From: an uncultured Corynebacterium sp.
GTDB lineage: Bacteria; Actinomycetota; Actinomycetes; Mycobacteriales; Mycobacteriaceae
Direction of reading: 5' to 3'
Assembly: GCF_946223165.1 (NCBI RefSeq)
Contig: NZ_CAMIBP010000014.1
Span: forward strand, 1-57,887
Length of the DNA: 57,887 bases
The notes beneath the pieces are model-generated. The model searched no databases, was not told the DNA's origin, and saw nothing but the letters and a program-made list of their open reading frames with translations. Both the position numbers and the translations under genes were made by a program. Positions 43,390-51,736 of this stretch are shown one piece after another; within the stretch, counting starts at the first letter, position 1; each line of letters begins with the position of its first letter.

Positions 43390-44727
43390 CTACTCCACTC
43401 CGATTTCCGTTTCGATCCCCGGGGCCGTGAGCGCCATGACTTCCACCCCGAGCTTCGATGTTAGCGCCGTCGCGTCCACGGCGCGCGCGGAGAGGATCGT
43501 CACCTGTTCCCCGCCCTCGGCGAGCAGACGGCGCGTCGCCACGACGAGCGCATCAAAGGTCACCGCCGCCGGGCGCACGACCCGCATGGACCGCGCCGCA
43601 TCGCGCATGGTCGACACCACGGCATCGGTGTCCGCGTTCGTGGGATCGTAGACCGACAGCGCCGCGATGCCCGCGACGTAGGAATCTGTGGGCACGACGC
43701 GCGCTTCCCCGGCGTCGCCCTTCGAGCCGTTGACCAGGAAGATATCGCCGGGGTTCGCCTCGACGGCGCGGCCGGGTTCAACGACCTCTGCGCCCGCGCC
43801 CGCGAAGAGCTCGGCCAAGGGACCGGCCGGAGCCGCAGCCCACACCGTGCGCCCCACGCTTTCCGATGCCCCCTCCGGCACGCCCGGCAGCGCCTCCAGG
43901 CGCAGGTTCGACACGGCGCCGCGCGCAAACGCGAGTTCGACGAGCGGTCCGGCCTCGGTCGTATGAATGTGCACGCGGGCGGCGCGCTCGCCATCGCGGG
44001 CGACGACGAGCGAATTGCCCCGCGGCGCGATGTCGGCCGTGAGCGCGTCGACGTCGCCTTCGAAGTAGAAGATGACTTCGAGCTCGCCGGTGGACTCGGC
44101 GGGTACGGCGGCCTCGGTGAGCTGCGCGCCGTCGAGCTCCGCGCGCAGCGCATCGAGCAGCACGAGCAGGCCCGCGCCGCCGGCATCGACGACGCCCGCC
44201 TCGCGCAGGGCAGGCAGCTGGGACGGCGTCGCATCGAGGGCTTCCTGTGCCGCGGCGAGCACGCGCTGGAGCAGCGGGTAGAGAGCTATGCCCTCGGCGA
44301 GGGCGGCATCGGCAGCAGCGGCGGCCGCGCGCAAGACGGTGACGATGGTGCCTTCGACAGGGTCGGCGATGGCGCGGTCGACGAGCTCGACGGCGAGCGA
44401 GAGGGCATCGGCAAGCGCGGCGGCGTCCACGCGGGAGTCCGTGGTGGAGTCTGCGAGCGCGCGCAGGACCTGGGACAAGACCATGCCGGAGTTGCCGCGG
44501 GCGCCACGCACGGAGCCGACGGCGAGGGCCTCGGCGACGTCACCGCCACGGTCGGCCTGCGCGAGCGCAGCCTCCATGGTGTGCGCCATATTGGAGCCGG
44601 TGTCAGCGTCCGGGACCGGAAACACGTTGAGTGCGTTGATATCGGCGCGGTGCCGGGCGAGCTCCGCCACGGCGCGCTGCGCCCAGTGGTAGAGGCCGTC
44701 CGCGTCTAAGGATTCCGGTTGAGACAT
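43390..44727 (-). CDS. DAK2 (DhaL)-domain protein, fatty-acid kinase FakA-like
   Basis: A 445-residue protein. Residues 1-190 are a DhaL-type ATP-binding domain with the nucleotide/Mg motif NVFPVPDADTGSNMAHTM and SGMVLSQVLRAL. The rest matches the FakA middle and C-terminal regions (VDAGGAGLLVLLDALRAE, VIFYFEGDVDALTADIAPRG, RVHIHTTEAGPLVELAFARG). FakA phosphorylates fatty acids bound to FakB; no fakB is in the window. The pair with recG is conserved in many Gram-positives. The ATG at 44727 (MSQPESLDADGLYHWAQRA) fits the family start. Confidence 0.88.
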   Translation of the reverse strand: MSQPESLDADGLYHWAQRAVAELARHRADINALNVFPVPDADTGSNMAHTMEAALAQADRGGDVAEALAVGSVRGARGNSGMVLSQVLRALADSTTDSRVDAAALADALSLAVELVDRAIADPVEGTIVTVLRAAAAAADAALAEGIALYPLLQRVLAAAQEALDATPSQLPALREAGVVDAGGAGLLVLLDALRAELDGAQLTEAAVPAESTGELEVIFYFEGDVDALTADIAPRGNSLVVARDGERAARVHIHTTEAGPLVELAFARGAVSNLRLEALPGVPEGASESVGRTVWAAAPAGPLAELFAGAGAEVVEPGRAVEANPGDIFLVNGSKGDAGEARVVPTDSYVAGIAALSVYDPTNADTDAVVSTMRDAARSMRVVRPAAVTFDALVVATRRLLAEGGEQVTILSARAVDATALTSKLGVEVMALTAPGIETEIGVE

Positions 44728-44738
44728 AGTCACGTATC

Positions 44739-45341
44739 TTACAAGCGCCAGTCCACGGGGGCGGCACCTTGGTCCGCCAGAAGTTGATTCGCACGGGAGA
44801 ACGGCCGTGAGCCGAAAAAGCCCCGGCGCGCGGACAGCGGCGACGGGTGCGGCGACTCGATGCGCGGGACATCCGGGATAAACCGCGCGCAGGCTTGGGC
44901 GTCTTTGCCCCAGAGGATGGCGACCATGGGCTTCCGGTTGAGCGAGCGGATGGCGGCCTCGGTCACGGCCTCCCAGCCCTGGCGACGGTGCGCGCCCGCC
45001 TGACCCGGCGCGGTGGTGAGCACGCGGTTGAGCAGCAGGACGCCTTGCTCGGTCCACTTCGTCAGATCCCCGTCGTGCGGCGCGTCGATGCCGAGGTCGT
45101 CGTAGAGTTCCTTATAGATGTTGACGAGCGAGCGCGGGGGTTTCACGCCTGCTGCGGTGGAGAATGCCAGACCCATGGCGTGGCCGGGCGTGGGATACGG
45201 GTCCTGGCCGACGATGAGCACCTTGACGTCGGGCTGCGGCATGTCGAAGGCGCGGTAGACGTCAGCTGCGGGCGGCAGGAACTCGCCGTCGATGTGGGGG
45301 CGCGGGACGTCGTGAAGGATATTTTCCCAGGTGGGGTGCAT
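44739..45341 (-). CDS. ung: Uracil-DNA glycosylase, family 1
   Basis: A 200-residue base-excision repair enzyme that removes uracil from DNA. The water-activating loop is VLIVGQDPYPTPGHAMGLAF with the catalytic Asp, and the leucine-loop motif is SPHPSPLSARRGFFGSRPF. The protein is about 20 residues shorter at the N terminus than many relatives. The start ATG overlaps the thiL stop (TAATG), so it is coupled. Confidence 0.96.
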   Translation of the reverse strand: MHPTWENILHDVPRPHIDGEFLPPAADVYRAFDMPQPDVKVLIVGQDPYPTPGHAMGLAFSTAAGVKPPRSLVNIYKELYDDLGIDAPHDGDLTKWTEQGVLLLNRVLTTAPGQAGAHRRQGWEAVTEAAIRSLNRKPMVAILWGKDAQACARFIPDVPRIESPHPSPLSARRGFFGSRPFSRANQLLADQGAAPVDWRL

Positions 45342-46324
45342 TAGAAGGAGGCCCAGCCTTTCGTATAGGGGGACGGTCGGCCGTCGACGGTCACACTCTC
45401 GCCGCGCACGACCTCGCCGATGACGCGAAAGCCGCTGGGGGCCGGCTTGGCCGTCGTGGCGAGCAGCGTGTGATCCTCGCCGCCGGCGTGGACCCACTCG
45501 AGCGGGTCGCGGCCCAGCAGCGCGCCGGCCTGAACGAGCAGAGGATCCGGCTTGATGGCGTCGGCGAAGAGGTCGATGCTTACCCCGGAGCGCGCGGCGA
45601 TGGTGCTGAGGTCCGGGATGAGGCCATCCGAGTTATCGGTCATCGCCGTCACCCCGGTGGCGCGGGCGACTTGGCCGCGGCCGGGGGTAATCCACGGCGC
45701 GCAGTGGGAGTCGATGAGCGGCCAGAGCTCGGAATGCTCTTCGGGCAGCGCACGGCCGAAGCGCTCGAGCAGCGCGAGGCCGGCAGCGGACCAACCAATC
45801 TTGCCGTGCGCGACGACCTGTTGGCCGGGGCGCGCGCGGTCGAGCGTGAGCGCCTGGCGGTCGCCGCCCAGCGCGCCGATGGCGGTAATGGACACGACGA
45901 GCTCGCCGGCCTGGGTGACGTCGCCACCCACGAGCTCCGTGTTGTAGTGCGAGGACGCCTCCGCGATGCCGCGCGCGATGCCTTGGACGATGGAAATGGG
46001 GGTGTCGGCAGGCGCGGCGAGGCCGAGGAGGGCTGCGGCCGGACGCGCGCCCATGGCCTCGATGTCTGCGAAGTTCTGGACAATGGCCTTGTGGCCCACT
46101 TCTTCCGGCGTGGACCAGTCGAGCCGGAAGTGGCGTCCCTCGACGAGGAGGTCCGTGGTCGCCACCGTGCGACGGTTGGGAACGGGCGTGTGGAGGACTG
46201 CCGCGTCATCGCCATTGATGGAGCTTGGTGCTACCGAGGTGATCGCCTCGATGACCCGCTTTTCACCAATTTCCGCCAGCGTCGGGGTGAGTTTCACGCG
46301 TTCTTCTTTCGTCTCTAGACTCAT
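45341..46324 (-). CDS. thiL: Thiamine-monophosphate kinase
   Basis: A 327-residue kinase making thiamine diphosphate from the monophosphate. Landmarks are PSSINGDDAAVLHTP (Mg/ATP), VATTDLLVEGRHFRLDWSTP, NFADIEAMGARPAAALLGLA, ITAIGALGGDRQALTLDRAR, TDNSDGLIPDLSTIAARSG and AGGEDHTLLATT. The ATG at 46324 leaves about 15 residues before the conserved core, as in relatives; a GTG at 46297 is an alternative. The start is only 5 bases from the divergent DUF3515 start. Confidence 0.93.
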   Translation of the reverse strand: MSLETKEERVKLTPTLAEIGEKRVIEAITSVAPSSINGDDAAVLHTPVPNRRTVATTDLLVEGRHFRLDWSTPEEVGHKAIVQNFADIEAMGARPAAALLGLAAPADTPISIVQGIARGIAEASSHYNTELVGGDVTQAGELVVSITAIGALGGDRQALTLDRARPGQQVVAHGKIGWSAAGLALLERFGRALPEEHSELWPLIDSHCAPWITPGRGQVARATGVTAMTDNSDGLIPDLSTIAARSGVSIDLFADAIKPDPLLVQAGALLGRDPLEWVHAGGEDHTLLATTAKPAPSGFRVIGEVVRGESVTVDGRPSPYTKGWASF

Positions 46325-46329
46325 GGGGT

Positions 46330-47235
46330 ATGACCCCACTATTTAACCGCACCGCCATCTACGTTTCTCTTGCACTCGCGCTGGCGCTGATCTTTGGAGT
46401 CATCTTTGGCTCGAAGTATGTCTTCGAGAATATCGAACGCGCCCCCGTCGCCATGTCGCCAGTCGACTCGCCCGAGTCTGGCTCCGCGGAGTGCGCCGCC
46501 CTTATCGACGCGCTGCCCGAGAAGTTCATGGGGCACCCGCGCGCGAGCGTCGCCGACCCCGTGCCCGAGGGCGTGGCTGCATGGTCCACGAACTCCGGCG
46601 AGGCGGTGACGCTGCGCTGCGGCGTGCCCATGCCTTATCAGTACACCCCGTACGCGCACACCACTGACGTAGATGGCACGACGTGGCTCAAGGTCCGCGA
46701 CATGACGCCGGGCTCGAACCTCACCTCGTGGTACACGGCGGACCGCTCCCCCGTCGTCGCCGTGACGACCTTCGACGACCAGGAGCCCACGGGGCTTGAC
46801 CTCGGCGCGCTCACCGGTGATGCCCCGGAACGCTTCCCCGCGGCCCTCGCCTCGCTGAAGACTGGCCCCGGCGAATGCGCCGCCTTCCTCAAGGCCGCCC
46901 CGCGCGAGCTCGGCGACTACACGCGCCTCGACCAGCTGCCCGAGGGCACCGCGAAGAACACGCTTGTCTGGACCGCGGACGGCCGCGAGCCCATCGAGCT
47001 ACGCTGCGGCGTCGAGGACGCCCCCGGCTACCAGGCTGGCGCGCAGCTCCAGCAGGTCAACGACGTGCCGTGGTTCGAGGACACGACGCTGGCCGGCGGC
47101 ACGACCGCCTCAACGTGGTTCGCGTTGGGCCGCGACGTCAACGTGGCGTTGTCCGTGCCGCAGGACGTCGCCGCAGATGCCTTAGTGGACATCAGCGACG
47201 CGTTGACAAAGTCCACGAAGCAGGTCGCGAACTAA
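46330..47235 (+). CDS. Membrane-anchored protein with two DUF3515 repeats
   Basis: A 301-residue protein with one N-terminal membrane helix (AIYVSLALALALIFGVIFGS) and a periplasmic part made of two related units. Unit 1 has AECAALIDALPEKFMG and VTLRCGVPMPYQY; unit 2 has GECAAFLKAAPRELGD and IELRCGVEDAPGY. Each has the paired Cys of DUF3515. Most relatives I know carry one domain. Function unknown. Divergent from thiL; its stop overlaps the response regulator gene by 4 bases. Confidence 0.8.
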   Translation: MTPLFNRTAIYVSLALALALIFGVIFGSKYVFENIERAPVAMSPVDSPESGSAECAALIDALPEKFMGHPRASVADPVPEGVAAWSTNSGEAVTLRCGVPMPYQYTPYAHTTDVDGTTWLKVRDMTPGSNLTSWYTADRSPVVAVTTFDDQEPTGLDLGALTGDAPERFPAALASLKTGPGECAAFLKAAPRELGDYTRLDQLPEGTAKNTLVWTADGREPIELRCGVEDAPGYQAGAQLQQVNDVPWFEDTTLAGGTTASTWFALGRDVNVALSVPQDVAADALVDISDALTKSTKQVAN

Positions 47236-47825
47236 ATCCAGCCGCGCTCGCGGGCGACGGTATAAGCCTCGAAGCGGTTCTGCGCGCCCGTCTTTGCCAT
47301 CGCCGAGGAAAGGTAGTTGCGCGTCGTGCCCGCCGCCAAACAAACCTGCGCGGCGATGTCTGCGACCGAGGCACCCGTACCCGCGGCGTCGAGGACACGC
47401 ACCTCGCTGTCGGTGAGCGGTGACTCGCCCGCCGAAATCGCGAGCGCGGCGACCTCCGGATCGAGGAAGCGCTTTCCCTGCGCCACCGTCCGAATAGCCA
47501 AGCCGAACTGCTCGGCCGAGGATGTCTTGGGCACGAATCCCAGTACGTTTGCGGCTAGGGCCCTCTTAAGCGCCTGCGGGCGCGGATGGGAGGTAACGAT
47601 GAGGACGGCGGCATCGGACAGCTGGGCGGCCGTATCAATTCCGTCGAGACCGGGCATCTGCAAGTCGAGGACCGCCACATCGATGGGGTGCACCGCGCAC
47701 CAATCGATGAGCTCGCGACCCGAGCAGGCGGTGCGAACGACCTCGATGTCGTCTTCGAGCCCGAGCAGCGTGGCCAGGGATTGCGCGACGAGCGCTTCGT
47801 CGTCCGCAATGGCGACCTTAATCAT
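47232..47825 (-). CDS. LuxR-type response regulator
   Basis: A 197-residue NarL/FixJ-type regulator. The receiver has the acidic pair in AIADDEALVAQSL, the phospho-acceptor Asp54 in VAVLDLQMPGLDG, the switch Thr/Ser in VLIVTSHPRP and the Lys in VPKTSSAEQ. The C-terminal HTH has LTDSEVRVLDAAGTGASVAD and VCLAAGTTRNYLSSAMAKTG. The start overlaps the kinase stop by 8 bases (ATGATTAA). It is the last gene of an ABC-kinase-regulator unit that it probably controls. Confidence 0.93.
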   Translation of the reverse strand: MIKVAIADDEALVAQSLATLLGLEDDIEVVRTACSGRELIDWCAVHPIDVAVLDLQMPGLDGIDTAAQLSDAAVLIVTSHPRPQALKRALAANVLGFVPKTSSAEQFGLAIRTVAQGKRFLDPEVAALAISAGESPLTDSEVRVLDAAGTGASVADIAAQVCLAAGTTRNYLSSAMAKTGAQNRFEAYTVARERGWI

Positions 47826-48921
47826 GGAACCTCATTTCGACCGTGAAGGTCTCGTTAGCGTGATGGGTGTGGATATCCGTGCCGCGGCGGCGCAGGGCGG
47901 CCAGCCCGGCTTCTTCGCCAGCCTCCCCGTGGGCACCATCGTTGCGCAGGCTGATGGCGTTGGGCTGTACTTCGATGTCAACGTACGTGGCTCGGGCGTG
48001 CTTGAGCACGTTTGTCGCGGCCTCGCGCACGAACCATCCGGCGCGCTCGCGGTGCTGCGGCGGGACGTCTGCGATCTCGCCAGTAACCGCGACGCGAATG
48101 TCAGCGGCCTCGAGCAGTTGGCGGGCACCTGCTAGCTCCGTGTCGAGCGAGGCACGGCGGTAGCCATCGACGACGGCGCGCATATCCGTCATGGAGACTT
48201 TGGTGAGGCGCTGGATTTCTTCCAGCTCCTCGTCGAGACGTGGGTCGCCGCGGCGGACGAGTGCACGGGCCAGCTCCGCTTTGATAGACAGCGCGGCGAG
48301 GTTCTGCCCCAGCGTGTCATGCAGCTCCTGGGCAAACCGCAAGCGCTCGTCGCTGACCTTGAGCGCGGCTTCGAGGTGCCGGGCGCGCTCCGAGGTCTTG
48401 AGGCTGCCCACGTACCACAGGGTAAGCACGGCGGAGGCGTAGCACAGCGCGGGCAGAATCAACAGAGGCGCCGCGAGGGCAGAGCCCAGGAACAGCCACA
48501 TAATGACGGTGAGCACCACGGCGTGGAGCCACGCCGCCGGAAAGCGCGGCAGCGAAGAACCGGCAATAATCGAGGCAACAATCACGGCCGCGCCCGCGGC
48601 GGCCTGCGCCCACTCCGCTGGGCCGACCGTGACCACGGCAAGGCAACCTGCGACGATCCCTAGGCCGCCGTAGTAATTAAGATGCAGCCACGCGTCGACC
48701 GGGCGGCGTGGAGCAAGGTTGTATTCGGGCAGGCGCTCAATGACGACGGTGGCGGTGGCCGCGGTGCAGACCAACGCGGCGACTGCTCCCGCACCGGGGA
48801 GCGTGGTGAGGCTTCCCCAGTTCCTGGCACCGACTACCACGAGCACAGCATTGATCATGTGCAGCCCCAACCGGGACCACCACACAAAGCGCGGCGCTCC
48901 CGCGGCTGGTAAGAAGTTCAC
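47818..48921 (-). CDS. Sensor histidine kinase (HisKA_3 type)
   Basis: A 367-residue kinase. The N-terminal half has about six membrane segments with short loops, suggesting sensing in the membrane rather than by an external domain. The HisKA_3 dimer region carries the phospho-His in RLRFAQELHDTLGQNLAALS. The ATPase part has the N box VREAATNVLKHARA and a reduced G box (RNDGAHGEAGE...AGLAALRRR). The GTG at 48921 lies 12 bases after the permease stop; an earlier in-frame start would overlap the permease gene by 61 bases. Confidence 0.9.
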   Translation of the reverse strand: MNFLPAAGAPRFVWWSRLGLHMINAVLVVVGARNWGSLTTLPGAGAVAALVCTAATATVVIERLPEYNLAPRRPVDAWLHLNYYGGLGIVAGCLAVVTVGPAEWAQAAAGAAVIVASIIAGSSLPRFPAAWLHAVVLTVIMWLFLGSALAAPLLILPALCYASAVLTLWYVGSLKTSERARHLEAALKVSDERLRFAQELHDTLGQNLAALSIKAELARALVRRGDPRLDEELEEIQRLTKVSMTDMRAVVDGYRRASLDTELAGARQLLEAADIRVAVTGEIADVPPQHRERAGWFVREAATNVLKHARATYVDIEVQPNAISLRNDGAHGEAGEEAGLAALRRRGTDIHTHHANETFTVEMRFHD

Positions 48922-48932
48922 GTCTGGATACT

Positions 48933-49691
48933 TTAGCGGTGGGAGTCCCAGCGCATGCAGGAATAGGCCCAGTACCCCAGGGCGAGGGTCCACACCAGCA
49001 GAATGAGCACGCCCTGGACTACCCCCATGCCGACCGGCTCCGTAGTCCAGGAGGACAGCGAGAAGTCGGAAATCACGGCGAACGGCGTGTAGTCAACAAG
49101 TTCACGGAGGCGCTCGGGCATCATCTCGCGAATGCCGGACTGGGAGAGCATCGCCATGGCCATAACCGGCAGTGAGGTCACCTGTGCGGACTCAACGCTG
49201 CGGGTGTAGATGGAGGTGACGAAAGCGAATGCGGTCGAGAGCGCAAGTCCAAAGCCAACGGCAAGCACCAGCCGCAAGACATCGGTAGGCGTGCCACCAG
49301 CGAGTCCGCTGAGCACTACTGATACGACCAGGGTGCTCACGATGGTAATCAGCGCGCCGGGCACGGCGACGGCGGAGAGAATCTCGGCATCGGTGGCCTC
49401 GCCGGTGCGCAGGCGCTTGAGCACGCCCTCATCGCGCCGGGCCGTGATGGCGGAGAGCACCGAGTAGAACTGCACGAACATGAGCGCGGCCAGGACAAAA
49501 ATCTCGGAGGCGAACCCGGCCGCCAACCGCGGCTCAATTCCGGTTTGGCTGTCATAAATGCCGTACATGATAAGCGCCATGGATGGGGGCATGAACAGGG
49601 CCATGACCATGAGCGTGGGATTGCGAAGGAACAGCGTGGATTCTGCGCGGGACAAGGCGACGGCACGGCGGGGCGAGATGAGGGTGGTCAT
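48933..49691 (-). CDS. ABC-2 type exporter permease
   Basis: A 252-residue membrane protein with six predicted helices (LMVMALFMPPSMALIMYGIY, FVLAALMFVQFYSVLSAITA, ALITIVSTLVVSVVLSGLAG and others) of the ABC-2 family. ATG follows immediately after the ATPase stop. In modules of this kind the exporter often confers resistance to a membrane-active compound sensed by the kinase. Confidence 0.9.
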   Translation of the reverse strand: MTTLISPRRAVALSRAESTLFLRNPTLMVMALFMPPSMALIMYGIYDSQTGIEPRLAAGFASEIFVLAALMFVQFYSVLSAITARRDEGVLKRLRTGEATDAEILSAVAVPGALITIVSTLVVSVVLSGLAGGTPTDVLRLVLAVGFGLALSTAFAFVTSIYTRSVESAQVTSLPVMAMAMLSQSGIREMMPERLRELVDYTPFAVISDFSLSSWTTEPVGMGVVQGVLILLVWTLALGYWAYSCMRWDSHR

Positions 49692-50573
49692 TTACTTCAC
49701 TCCTTCGGCGATAGAGAGGAAGACGTCTTCCAAGGTGGCGGGGCGGGCAGCAAAATGCGTGTAGGTCACGCCATTGTCCTGTGCCCAGGCAAGGATCCCG
49801 TGGGTATCGGTCACCAGGTTGTTCGTGTGGACGATGACGCGGTCCCCTTCGTAGATCGCTTGGCTGGCGTGGGTCTCCGGCACGAGGGCCGGCTCGAGGA
49901 CGATTTCAGACGCGCGCGTCTCGACGAGCTCCGCGAGCGTGCCCTCGAGCTCGATGCGGCCCCGGTGCAAGATGCACAGGCGGTCGCAGAGGTACTCGGC
50001 CTCCTCGAGGTAGTGCGTGGTGAGAACCATCGTCACGCCGGATTCCTTGAGCTCACGCAGCAGGCGCCAGACGTTGCGGCGCGACTCTGGGTCAAGACCT
50101 GTGGTCGGCTCGTCGAGGAAGATAAGCTCAGACCCGCCGAGCAGGGCGCACGCGAGATCCAGGCGGCGCTGCTCGCCGCCGGAGAGCGCCCCGACCTTCG
50201 TGTCGGCCTTATGGAGGAGGTCAACCTGGTCCAAGACGGCATCGGCAGGCTGGGGGTTGGAGCAGGTGCCCGCCCATAGCTTCATGGTCTCGCGGACCGT
50301 GAGCCCGCTGGGCAGGCCGCCACGCTGAAGCATGATGCCCATGCGCGGGCGTAGTGTGGCGCGGTCGCGACGCGGGTCGCCGCCGAGGACCTCGACGGTG
50401 CCAGCAGAAGGGGCAGCTAGCCCTTCGAGAACCTCGAGCGTCGAGGTCTTGCCCGCGCCGTTGGTGCCAAGCAGTCCGTAGCACTCACCCGGCGCGACGG
50501 AAAAGTTTATGCTGTCTACTGCCGTGAATTTCTTATAAGTACGCGAAAGCCCGCGGACGTCGATGATGTTCAT
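49692..50573 (-). CDS. ABC exporter ATP-binding protein
   Basis: A 293-residue ATPase. Walker A LLGTNGAGKTSTLEVL, Q-loop MGIMLQRGGLPSGLTV, signature ALSGGEQRRLDLACALL, Walker B LIFLDEPTTGLDPESRRN and H-loop LTTHYLEEAEYLCDR are present, with a C-terminal regulatory domain (HTNNLVTDTHGILAWAQDN). It is the first gene of the four-gene ABC/two-component unit. The ATG at 50573 lacks a Shine-Dalgarno; an ATG 12 bases upstream also lacks one. Confidence 0.93.
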   Translation of the reverse strand: MNIIDVRGLSRTYKKFTAVDSINFSVAPGECYGLLGTNGAGKTSTLEVLEGLAAPSAGTVEVLGGDPRRDRATLRPRMGIMLQRGGLPSGLTVRETMKLWAGTCSNPQPADAVLDQVDLLHKADTKVGALSGGEQRRLDLACALLGGSELIFLDEPTTGLDPESRRNVWRLLRELKESGVTMVLTTHYLEEAEYLCDRLCILHRGRIELEGTLAELVETRASEIVLEPALVPETHASQAIYEGDRVIVHTNNLVTDTHGILAWAQDNGVTYTHFAARPATLEDVFLSIAEGVK

Positions 50574-50645
50574 GCTGACTATCATCGCCGCGCGCGGGCA
50601 AGCTCAACAGAGCGTTACGTCATCACTTCGAGATGACAAATGTCA

Positions 50646-51725
50646 TCACGCGTGCGCAAGCGCCGTTTGCACGAGGGTGTGCAGCAGCGTCGGGTAATCC
50701 ACGTCCACCGCGGCGAAGACCTGCGGGTACATGGAAATCGGGGTAAAGCCCGGCATGGTGTTGATCTCGTTGAGCACCGGACCGTCCTCCGTAACGAAGA
50801 AGTCGACGCGGGACAGGCCCTTGCAGTCGCAGGCGCGGAAGGTCGCGACGGCGAGCTCCTGGAGCTGCTGGATGATCGCAGGCTCAAAGTCAGCGGGAAT
50901 CTGCGCGGAGACCACGTCGTCGAGGTACTTTGTCTCAAAACCGTAGAAGCCCTCGTCCGAGTCCTCGATGCCGTTGAGCTTCGCCGGCACGGACGCGCGC
51001 AGGGAGCCGTCCGGGTATTCGAGAACACCCACCTCGACCTCGGAGCCGACGATTTCGGCCTCGACGATGACCTTGGGGTCGCCCTGCGTGTCGTTGTCGT
51101 AGGCGAGTTGCACGGCGGCGGGCAGCTCGGACCAGTCCGAGACCTTGGAGATGCCGATGGACGAGCCGCCGCGCGCGGGCTTGACGAAGACCGGCAGGCC
51201 GAGGGTGGCTTTCTCGGCCTCGGTAAGCTCGGAGCGGCCGCGACGCAGGATGACCTCGGGGGTGGCGGGCAGGCCCTCGGCGACGGCGAGCTTCTTCGTG
51301 AACTCCTTGTCCATGCCGGCCGCGGAGGCGAGCACGCCCGGGCCGACATAGGGCAGGCCGGTGAGCTCAAGCAGGCCCTGGACGGTGCCGTCCTCGCCGT
51401 AGGGGCCGTGGAGAACCGGGAAGACGACGTCGACGGTGGCATAGAGCTCGCCGGTCGTCACGTTGTGGATCTGGCCGCGCGTCGCCGGGTTGAGCGAGAG
51501 CGTAAGCTCATCGCCCATGACGACCTCGGGCAGCGTCTCGCCCTCAATCTTCAGGCCCTCGCGCGAACCCGGGGTCCACGCGCCGGAACGGGTGATGCCC
51601 ACCGGCACGACGTCGTAGAGCTCCGGATCCAGGTTCGCCATGATGGCGCCGGCAGAGACGCAGGAGATGGAGTGTTCGGTGCTGCGGCCGCCATAGACAA
51701 CGGCGACGCGGGTCTTATTCGTCAT
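50646..51725 (-). CDS. ddl: D-alanine-D-alanine ligase
   Basis: A 359-residue ATP-grasp ligase making D-Ala-D-Ala for peptidoglycan. The N-terminal VAVVYGGRSTEHSISCVSAG, ATP-grasp residues FVKPARGGSSIGISKVSDWS, the omega loop region GFYGFETKYLDD, and the C-terminal KGLSRVDFFVTEDGPVLNEI with NTMPGFTPISMYP are intact. The ATG at 51725 (MTNKTRVAV) is 11 bases after the gpsA stop, so both form one operon. The family Tyr linked to D-Ala rather than D-Lac specificity is present in the omega region. Confidence 0.96.
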   Translation of the reverse strand: MTNKTRVAVVYGGRSTEHSISCVSAGAIMANLDPELYDVVPVGITRSGAWTPGSREGLKIEGETLPEVVMGDELTLSLNPATRGQIHNVTTGELYATVDVVFPVLHGPYGEDGTVQGLLELTGLPYVGPGVLASAAGMDKEFTKKLAVAEGLPATPEVILRRGRSELTEAEKATLGLPVFVKPARGGSSIGISKVSDWSELPAAVQLAYDNDTQGDPKVIVEAEIVGSEVEVGVLEYPDGSLRASVPAKLNGIEDSDEGFYGFETKYLDDVVSAQIPADFEPAIIQQLQELAVATFRACDCKGLSRVDFFVTEDGPVLNEINTMPGFTPISMYPQVFAAVDVDYPTLLHTLVQTALAHA

Positions 51726-51736
51726 GGGGTGGAATC

